Source: CAYHXN01 sp964373675
GTDB taxonomy: Bacteria; Patescibacteriota; Minisyncoccia; UBA6257; WO2-44-18
Reading direction: 5' to 3'
Assembly: GCA_964373675.1 (NCBI GenBank)
Contig: CAYJVO010000012.1
Span: 1 to 17,493 of the forward strand
Length of the DNA: 17,493 nucleotides
In this document: positions 13,844 through 17,493 of the stretch, piece by piece
Layout: the number at the start of each line of letters is the position of its first letter
Numbering within the stretch: position 1 is the first letter of the stretch
Position numbers and translations under genes: made by a program
Notes under the pieces: model-generated
The model's input: the letters and a program-made list of their open reading frames with translations, nothing else
What the model was told of the DNA's origin: nothing
The model's database searches: none

Positions 13844-14383
13844 ATGGAAAACTTCTTTCAAGGAATAGTTGACTACCTTCTCCAATTTCGGGAGTGGGCG
13901 ATCGGGTTTTTTGGCCCATCTCTGCCGTGGCTGATAGCAGTTTCGGTAATCGTTTCCGGACTGCTTCTTTGGGGAATCTTTTATTCTATTGCTGGCAGTG
14001 GATATGTGAATCATAAAATTGAAGAGTACATGGATATTCTTCGCGTTGGCGATGTAGGGAAGCGGCGCCAGCTGCGCGCTTGGGGAAAAATCGTGAAAGC
14101 CGCCAAAAGCAAAGCTTCGGTATTGTGGAAAAAATCAATCTTGGAAGCCGACCAGATTTTTGATGAAATTTTAAAAATGAGCGGCTACCGCGGCCCCACA
14201 GTGCACGATCGGTTTAAGCAGCTGCCGCGTGAAGCGCTTTCCAATTATGACGAGATTTTAGCCGCTCATCGTGTCCGAGACAGAGTAAAACAAGAATTAG
14301 ATTTTGCGCTCACTCAAGAGGAGACGATTCAGGTTTTGAAAGTTTACGAAAAAGCTTTTCGGGAGCTTGGCTTAATTGATTAA
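13844..14383 (+). CDS. Single-helix membrane protein with cytoplasmic helical domain, unknown function
   Basis: 179 residues. A hydrophobic segment at about 24-50 follows an amphipathic N-terminus; the remaining about 125 residues are charged and mainly helical (KIEEYMDILRVGDVGKRRQL, GKIVKAAKSKASVLWKKSIL, HRVRDRVKQELDF, QVLKVYEKAFRELGLI). No catalytic motif or named domain is recognised. It is the last gene of the ligA-gatC-gatA run, with no close upstream promoter seen and a bidirectional terminator after it. The conserved look of the helical part suggests a real protein; function cannot be stated. Confidence 0.75.
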   Translation: MENFFQGIVDYLLQFREWAIGFFGPSLPWLIAVSVIVSGLLLWGIFYSIAGSGYVNHKIEEYMDILRVGDVGKRRQLRAWGKIVKAAKSKASVLWKKSILEADQIFDEILKMSGYRGPTVHDRFKQLPREALSNYDEILAAHRVRDRVKQELDFALTQEETIQVLKVYEKAFRELGLID

Positions 14384-14390
14384 GAATTTT

Positions 14391-14420
14391 AAAAAAGACC
14401 CCCCTTAGGATCTTTTGTTT
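14391..14420. terminator. Bidirectional terminator between convergent genes
   Basis: AAAAGACC (14393-14400) pairs with GG-A-TCTTTT (14408-14416), with one bulged A. T-runs lie on both sides (GTTTTT on plus, six T on minus). Confidence 0.65.
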
Positions 14421-14710
14421 TTACGTATTGGCATTGGAAAAAGCGGACGGCTGATGAGTTCGGAACATGCTAGGCAAAAAGTTTTATTTGCGCGCAACGT
14501 AACCATAACGCCGCCGATTTTTTTCTCGAGCGGCTTTTTGCATCGCTCGCATTTTTTTCCGTCATCGGGATGCGGTTCACTGCATATCCACGGCAGTTCA
14601 AACACAGCAACTACATGTACAGTTTCTTTTAAACAGGTTAAGCAGTATTGGTAACGATGCTTATGAACGCCCGGTTTTTTACAAACTTCGCAGGTTTTCT
14701 GCTTAGCCAT
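14405..14710 (-). CDS. Small cysteine-rich zinc-ribbon-like protein
   Basis: 101 residues from ATG 14710 (an in-frame TTG at 14722 would add four). Four CxxC pairs are visible: CEVC near the N-terminus, CLTC about 20 residues later, CERCKKPL in the middle and CLAC near the C-terminus, plus one extra Cys in WICSEPHP. This pattern fits two zinc ribbons or treble-clef-like knuckles. Such proteins may bind nucleic acid or act in small complexes; no specific function is recognised. The start is preceded by an unusual leader in which GGGG is the loop of a CTTTTT/AAAAAG hairpin touching the ATG. Confidence 0.7.
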   Translation of the reverse strand: MAKQKTCEVCKKPGVHKHRYQYCLTCLKETVHVVAVFELPWICSEPHPDDGKKCERCKKPLEKKIGGVMVTLRANKTFCLACSELISRPLFPMPIRKNKRS

Positions 14711-14744
14711 CTTTTTCCCCAAAAAGAGCTAAATAAAATTTAGC
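14711..14744 (-). promoter_or_regulatory. Adjacent hairpins in the leader of the zinc-ribbon gene
   Basis: On the minus strand, GCTAAAT-TTT-ATTTAGC (14738-14744 with 14728-14734) is followed by T, C and five T, then by CTTTTT-GGGG-AAAAAG (14711-14726) directly before ATG 14710. The first hairpin plus T-run looks like a weak terminator for transcripts from tRNA-Asp. The second presents the only G-rich, possible ribosome-binding sequence in a loop. Confidence 0.4.
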
Positions 14745-14779
14745 ATGGAAGCTAAATATTGTTAATGGTCTGTTCGTAT

Positions 14780-14841
14780 AGTTAACCTTACGGGGTGACA
14801 AAGGTTAACTAAAGGCCGCAACCCATTTTTGGATTTGGGTT
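14780..14841. repeat. Two hairpins between the zinc-ribbon gene and tRNA-Asp
   Basis: A 10-bp perfect stem AGTTAACCTT (14780-14789) / AAGGTTAACT (14801-14810), loop 11 nt, and a second stem AACCCA (14820-14825) / TGGGTT (14836-14841) followed on the plus strand by AAAATTTTTT. No gene is seen here. The second could act as a plus-strand terminator for an unseen transcript. Confidence 0.45.
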
Positions 14842-14857
14842 AAAATTTTTTGTTGTG

Positions 14858-14932
14858 CGCAGCCGATGGGATTTGAACCCACGATCTCCTCCGTGACAGG
14901 GAGGCGTGTTAACCAGGCTACACTACGGCTGC
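14858..14932 (-). tRNA. tRNA-Asp (GTC anticodon)
   Basis: A 75-nt class I cloverleaf on the minus strand. Acceptor GCAGCCG/CGGCTGC, anticodon stem CCTCC/GGAGG with loop CTGTCAC (anticodon at 14895-14897), T arm GTGGG-TTCAAAT-CCCAT with a terminal G-T pair, and discriminator G. CCA is not encoded. It lies 15 nt downstream of murD on the same strand. Confidence 0.95.
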
Positions 14933-14947
14933 ACCAGTCAAATATTA

Positions 14948-16246
14948 TCAGCTTTTGAGACTTTTTACAATTTTTTTAAACTGCCGGCCCCGGTCGGCGT
15001 AGTCTTTGAACATGTCAAAACTGGCGGAGCCAGGCGAAAAGAGGATAGTTATAAGTTGATGAGTTGATGAGTTGATGAGTTTCTTCGCAATGTTATAAGC
15101 GTCGTTAACCGCCGTTTTTAGATTGGTGACCGTTCTCATTTCTAATTTCTGATTTTTTATTTTTTTATAAATTTTATTTTTGTTTTCTCCAAACAACACA
15201 ACAGCGGCGACATTTCCGGATTCGCGGATTGCTTGGGCGAGAGGGGAGTAATCAAGATTTTTGTCTTTGCCGCCGGCGATTAGAATCAGTTGATGAGTTG
15301 ATGAGTTGATGAGTTGCGAATTAAAGTGACGAATTGCCGCTGCGGCTGTTTCTGGATTAGTGCTGGCGGAATCATTTATAAAAGTCATTCTCACGTTCTT
15401 AAGAACGTGAGAATGACTTTTTAACGTGATTGAGTGGACAAGCTCCATGCGGTGTTCCATGCCTTTAAAACCTTTGATTACGGCGGCGATTTTTTCCGGT
15501 GGACAGCCGAGATAGGCGGCAACGGCGGCGGCCATGGTTTTGTTTTTGCGAAGGCCGAAAGGCGCTCCGTGAACAGCTATTTTCCGGCCGGGGCTTTGAA
15601 GGGCTATTTTTTTAGACCAAGCATTGTCGGCAAAATAAAAAACCACATCGGATTTTTTCTGGTGTTTTACGATATTAGATTTGGCATCAAGATATTCCTT
15701 AATGCTTTTGTGGGCGTCCAAATGATCTGGAAAGGTATCTACTACCACGGCGATTTCCGGAGATTTTTTTAAATCCTGAAGTTGGAAACTAGAGAGTTCT
15801 AAAATCACCAGCGATTTTTTTTTGAGTTTCGGCAGAATATCAATGGCTGGCTTGCCGATATTTCCAGCTAAATAAACATCGCGACCAGACTTTTTAAGTA
15901 TCTGATAAAGAATCGTTGAAGTTGTACCTTTGCCTTTTGTTCCGGTGATGCCGATTACTTGTCCTGAGCCGCGCCGAAGGATTTTTGCCGGGCAGAGATC
16001 AAAAAACAACTTGGTTGCGCTGGAAAATTTAACACCTTTTTTGATGGCGCGCCGGATTTCCGGCAGGTTGTAGGGGACGCCTGGAGATCGGAAAATTAAA
16101 TCAAACTCGCCTAGCTTTCGGAGATAATTTTTGTCCAGTTTTTGATCCAAAATTTTAATTTCGGCGCCGCGGTACCTCGGCGATTTTTTGAAAAACTGAA
16201 GCAGGGACTTACCCTCGCGGCCGAAACCTAAAATGGCTATTTTCAT
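14948..16246 (-). CDS. murD: UDP-N-acetylmuramoyl-L-alanine:D-glutamate ligase
   Basis: ATP-dependent cytosolic ligase adding D-Glu to UDP-MurNAc-L-Ala in peptidoglycan synthesis. 432 residues from ATG 16246, normal for MurD; the frame extends to 16315 but those residues come from a leader hairpin. Seen: N-terminal Rossmann GFGREGKSL (7-15), SPGVP 54-58, ATP loop GTKGKGTT 102-109, LAGNIG 126-131, ELSSFQL 150-156, HLDAH 175-179, HRMELV 265-270, NDSASTNP 291-298, GGKDKN 325-330, SPGSASFDMF near the end. Repeat-encoded insertions: residues 274-288 from a 42-nt palindrome, between HRMEL and FINDS; QLINSSTHQL at 311-320; and KLINSSTHQL again near 390-401. Despite these, all core motifs remain. It ends in TGA. 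Confidence 0.95.
   Translation of the reverse strand: MKIAILGFGREGKSLLQFFKKSPRYRGAEIKILDQKLDKNYLRKLGEFDLIFRSPGVPYNLPEIRRAIKKGVKFSSATKLFFDLCPAKILRRGSGQVIGITGTKGKGTTSTILYQILKKSGRDVYLAGNIGKPAIDILPKLKKKSLVILELSSFQLQDLKKSPEIAVVVDTFPDHLDAHKSIKEYLDAKSNIVKHQKKSDVVFYFADNAWSKKIALQSPGRKIAVHGAPFGLRKNKTMAAAVAAYLGCPPEKIAAVIKGFKGMEHRMELVHSITLKSHSHVLKNVRMTFINDSASTNPETAAAAIRHFNSQLINSSTHQLILIAGGKDKNLDYSPLAQAIRESGNVAAVVLFGENKNKIYKKIKNQKLEMRTVTNLKTAVNDAYNIAKKLINSSTHQLITILFSPGSASFDMFKDYADRGRQFKKIVKSLKS
15055..15078 (-). repeat. GTTGATGA 8-mer array inside murD (C-terminal copy)
   Basis: Three exact 8-nt units, 24 nt, so frame-neutral. On the coding strand they encode LINSSTHQ just before ITILFSPGSAS. Confidence 0.95.
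15289..15312 (-). repeat. GTTGATGA 8-mer array inside murD (central copy)
   Basis: Three exact units identical to those at 15055-15078 and read in the same frame, again encoding LINSSTHQ, before LILIAGGKDKN. The two copies are 234 nt apart, centre to centre. Confidence 0.95.
15380..15421. repeat. 42-nt perfect palindrome inside murD
   Basis: AAAAGTCATTCTCACGTTCTT (15380-15400, 21 nt) is followed at once by its exact reverse complement. On the coding strand it encodes about LKSHSHVLKNVRMTF, an extension before the conserved FINDS motif. Confidence 0.95.
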
Positions 16247-16270
16247 AAAATAATGCCAACGATGCGAACA

Positions 16271-16310
16271 GGTGCGAATATTGCAAATAGCTGTTTGCGG
16301 TATCCGCACC
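16271..16310 (-). promoter_or_regulatory. Leader hairpin upstream of murD
   Basis: A 40-nt imperfect inverted repeat: GGTGCG/CGCACC, ATA/TAT and GCAAA/TTTGC around loop TAGCTG. A minus-strand TATAAT box lies just upstream, so the murD transcript would start with this hairpin. Confidence 0.5.
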
Positions 16311-16313
16311 ATC

Positions 16314-16319
16314 ATTATA
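16314..16319 (-). promoter_or_regulatory. -10 box of murD
   Basis: TATAAT on the minus strand, about 68 nt before ATG 16246. No good -35 is seen, because the upstream DNA is the terminator of the neighbouring gene. Confidence 0.4.
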
Positions 16320-16325
16320 AATTAA

Positions 16326-16345
16326 AAGACCCTCTTTGGGAGGGT
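16326..16345 (-). terminator. Terminator of the Mpo1-like gene
   Basis: Minus strand ACCCTC and GAGGGT with loop CCAAA, followed by CTTTTAATTT. Confidence 0.6.
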
Positions 16346-16357
16346 TTAGGTAGGCCA

Positions 16358-16750
16358 TTAATATGCTCTAAGAACGCGGCGGATCCACCAGATCGGGGCG
16401 GCCCAAACGTGCTCCGGGTGGCTGAAAATCGCCGGATAGCCGCCTTCGTAAACTTTATGAGTGACGAGCTGAACGCCAAAACTTACCGCAATGACGATCA
16501 GGCCAATCCACCAAGGCGTTATAAGACCCAATAACACAAACGGCCAGAAAAATAATGCCAGGCCTAACCCGTCGCGAAAGGAAATAAACAAATACCCGGC
16601 CATTAGGATTAGAAAAATCCACACCGGCGTCGCAATAATAAGCCCCGTGATAATTAATGGTATTCCCGCCAAATGAACCTTTTCGTTAGCGGGATGTTGG
16701 TGGTACCGGGCGTACTTTTGCAGAGCCTGATCAACTATTCCGGTAAACAT
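16358..16750 (-). CDS. Mpo1/DUF962-family membrane protein
   Basis: 130 residues with three to four hydrophobic helices. The family signature is clear: YARYHQHPANEKVHLAGIPL at 13-32 (H17, H19, N22, H26) and a second cluster VTHKVYEGGYPAIF (H98, E102), then HPEHVWAAPIWW. In yeast, Mpo1 is an Fe2+-dependent dioxygenase that shortens 2-hydroxy fatty acids, and these His residues are candidate metal ligands. The bacterial substrate is unknown, and a 2-hydroxy lipid role in this organism is inference only. Single gene with its own strong promoter and terminator. No Shine-Dalgarno motif in the roughly 18-nt leader. Confidence 0.85.
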   Translation of the reverse strand: MFTGIVDQALQKYARYHQHPANEKVHLAGIPLIITGLIIATPVWIFLILMAGYLFISFRDGLGLALFFWPFVLLGLITPWWIGLIVIAVSFGVQLVTHKVYEGGYPAIFSHPEHVWAAPIWWIRRVLRAY

Positions 16751-16770
16751 GTAACACCAAAAAGTACCGG

Positions 16771-16798
16771 TTGAGTTATAGCAGAATTATGATATTAT
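16771..16798 (+). promoter_or_regulatory. Promoter of the tRNA-like / structured RNA locus
   Basis: TTGAGT (16771-16776), a 16-nt spacer and TATTAT (16793-16798). The start point is predicted at about 16804-16805, the first base of the tRNA-like fold. It shares bases with the divergent promoter on the other strand. Confidence 0.45.
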
Positions 16799-16803
16799 TT
16801 CAA
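16775..16803 (-). promoter_or_regulatory. Promoter of the Mpo1-like gene
   Basis: On the minus strand: TTGAAA (16803-16798), an exact 17-nt spacer, then TATAAC (16780-16775). Best-matching promoter in the window; start point near 16768. Confidence 0.65.
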
Positions 16804-16875
16804 CGCGGGTTAGTGTACCAGTGTGCATGTATGGCTCATAACCATAAGGGGAAGGTGCAACTCCTTCACCCGCAA
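16804..16875 (+). tRNA. Divergent initiator-type tRNA-Met-like (CAT)
   Basis: 72 nt. The acceptor CGCGGGT/ACCCGCA has C1 facing A72 unpaired and discriminator A73, hallmarks of bacterial initiator tRNA. Anticodon stem TATGG/CCATA with loop CTCATAA (CAT at 16837-16839). T arm GAAGG-TGCAACT-CCTTC. It departs from normal: only two of the three G-C pairs expected in the initiator anticodon stem, a D stem GTGT/GCAT with two G-U pairs, a D loop ACCAGTGT without GG, and G in place of T55. The G18-T55 contact is missing on both sides, which could be compensation or decay. CCA is not encoded. It may be the true initiator, a variant or a pseudogene. Confidence 0.55.
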
Positions 16876-16876
16876 C

Positions 16877-17029
16877 CCCGTAAAGAAAATCGCTTCGCGA
16901 TTTTCCACGAGACAAGCCGCGAAAAAATAATTTTGAGCGGAATGCCACGTGATAAAAATCAGCGCTTCGGCGCTGATTTTTGTTTTACGGGAGTCGCGTG
17001 ATGAAAGCCACGCTTTCATTTTACGCGAC
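16877..17029 (+). ncRNA. Four-way-junction structured element plus compound hairpin
   Basis: Outer stem CCCGTAAA (16877-16884) / TTTACGGG (16984-16991) encloses three arms. Arm 1: GAAAATCGC/GCGATTTTC (16885-16905). Arm 2: CACG/CGTG with inner CCGC/GCGG (16906-16951). Arm 3: a 12-bp stem with a C(TTCG)G loop (16954-16981). Linkers are 0, 0, 2 and 2 nt. A second structure follows: GTCGCGT/ACGCGAC (16993-17029) with inner TGAAAG/CTTTCA. No coding frame is convincing. It starts one base after the tRNA-like fold and probably shares its transcript. It could be a structured RNA, a processing or terminator region, or a DNA element. Confidence 0.55.
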
Positions 17030-17049
17030 CGCCCAGTGTTATATCTTGC

Positions 17050-17347
17050 ATGTATTACGTCTATCTTTTAGAAAACCAAAACGATAAAAGTTGGTATATC
17101 GGATTTACCGCCGATACCAATCAACGTCTTATAGATCACAATTTTGGAAAGGGTGGACGAACAACAAAATTAAAAAAAAGATTGGACATTAATATATCAT
17201 GAAACATATTTGAACAAACAAGATGCTTTGGGTCGCGAAAGGTTTTTAAAAAGCGGTTCCGGTCGGAAATACCTTAAAAAAAACAATTACGAAATTATTT
17301 ATCGGGATTGTAAAGCTCGCGTTTTTTGCTATAATCACAATAAATAA
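17050..17347 (+). pseudogene. GIY-YIG endonuclease-like gene with a frameshift
   Basis: The ATG opens MYYVYLLENQNDKSWYIGFT, the GIY-YIG start (Y3-V-Y and WYIG at 15-18), with R26 as candidate catalytic Arg, then GKGGRTTKLKK. The frame ends at TGA 17200 after 50 codons. The +1-shifted frame continues the family directly: WTLIYHETYLNKQDALGRE, FLKSGSGRKYLKKNN and on to TAA 17345-17347. Removing one A from the run of eight at 17172-17179 would restore about 98 residues, the usual size of stand-alone UPF0213/YhbQ-type GIY-YIG proteins. The cause may be mutation, sequencing error or slippage on the A-run. A TATATC box lies 4 nt before the ATG. Confidence 0.85.
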
Positions 17348-17351
17348 TTAC

Positions 17352-17423
17352 GCCGGCGTAGCTCAATGGTAGAGCGAGCGTTTCATAAGCGCTAGGTCGC
17401 AGGTTCGATCCCTGCCGTCGGCA
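17352..17423 (+). tRNA. tRNA-Met (CAT anticodon), elongator type
   Basis: A 72-nt cloverleaf: acceptor GCCGGCG/CGTCGGC with one G-U pair, D arm GCTC-AATGGTA-GAGC, anticodon stem AGCGT/GCGCT with loop TTCATAA (CAT at 17384-17386), T arm GCAGG-TTCGATC-CCTGC and discriminator A. The normal G1-C72 pair separates it from initiator tRNA. A CAT tRNA-Ile with lysidine cannot be fully excluded. CCA is not encoded. Confidence 0.92.
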
Positions 17424-17455
17424 CTGCGTTTTGTATTTTGTTCGTGCGGTCGTGC

Positions 17456-17493
17456 CTGCCTGCCGCCTGCCTGCCGGTAGGCAGGGCAGGCAG
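17456..17493. repeat. Inverted CTGCCTGCC repeat at the window end
   Basis: CTGCCTGCC (17456-17464) pairs with GGCAGGCAG (17485-17493), and CTGCC-GGTAG forms the core inside. It follows tRNA-Met closely and may continue past the window. It is built of CCTGC-type units as in intergenic repeats, and could also act as a terminator stem. Confidence 0.65.

Noticed and set aside
14751..14850. A plus-strand small RNA ending at the T-run after 14841
   Set aside because: Hairpins exist but no promoter with acceptable spacing was found, so only the hairpins are listed.
13791..14950. Alternative genetic code (TGA as Gly, code 25)
   Set aside because: gatA and murD both end naturally at TGA after complete C-termini.
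15380..15421. murD palindrome considered as a terminator
   Set aside because: It is internal to the coding sequence with conserved MurD on both sides, and termination there would abolish the product.
16247..16315. Extension of murD to 16315
   Set aside because: The additional 23 residues come from the leader hairpin. MKIAILGFGREG at 16246 is the normal MurD start.
17050..17202. A short intact 50-residue GIY-YIG protein
   Set aside because: It lacks the second half of the domain, which is present in the next frame, so a frameshifted full-length gene explains the data better.

Overview
The window looks like a chromosomal segment of a Candidate Phyla Radiation (Patescibacteria, Parcubacteria-like) bacterium. 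This is inferred from compact single-copy housekeeping genes in short operons, a reduced type IV pilus cluster, an archaeal-type fructose-bisphosphate aldolase/phosphatase, an almost complete lack of Shine-Dalgarno motifs, and genes carrying short in-frame repeats. TGA is used as a stop (gatA and murD end in TGA), so this is the standard bacterial code and not the TGA=Gly code of Gracilibacteria/SR1.

Layout: (1) 1-1370: GNAT acetyltransferase, tRNA-Ser(TGA), and a compact MiaA/isopentenyltransferase-like protein. (2) 1404-6091: a membrane-anchored DM13 protein, an FBP aldolase/phosphatase on the minus strand, a P2-type cation ATPase and a two-helix membrane peptide. The DM13 and ATPase genes begin with near-identical 17-codon starts. 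(3) 6107-6391: terminator, then a hairpin-rich element without a gene that resembles an IS200/IS605-derived miniature element. (4) 6392-9473: comF (minus) divergent from a pilus operon (PilN-like, PilO-like, GspF N-terminal fragment, pseudopilin-like protein, prepilin peptidase). (5) 9483-14383: ligA, gatC, a four-helix-bundle (23S rRNA-intervening-sequence type) protein, gatA and a conserved-looking membrane protein. (6) 14405-16750, minus strand: zinc-ribbon protein, tRNA-Asp(GTC), murD, and an Mpo1/DUF962 membrane protein. (7) 16771-17493: overlapping divergent promoters, a divergent initiator-tRNA-like CAT tRNA, a four-way-junction RNA/DNA structure, a frameshifted GIY-YIG gene, tRNA-Met(CAT), and an inverted GC-rich repeat running off the end.

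The most unusual theme is short repetitive DNA inside conserved genes. ligA carries three GTATCAA arrays and a TTCGAC..GCTCAGG remnant; gatC carries a palindromic TTCGAC/GTCGAA element; gatA carries GACAAGC and AGAGGA arrays; murD carries two GTTGATGA arrays and a 42-nt perfect palindrome. All keep the reading frame. Similar 7-8 nt arrays lie between genes. A second theme is the spacing of -10-like boxes 4-6 nt before start codons, suggesting leaderless mRNAs. The third is the tRNA-like plus four-way-junction locus at 16804-17029, the best candidate here for an undescribed non-coding RNA.

No database search was possible. Family names rest on motifs read from the sequence, and structure calls on pairing checked by eye.
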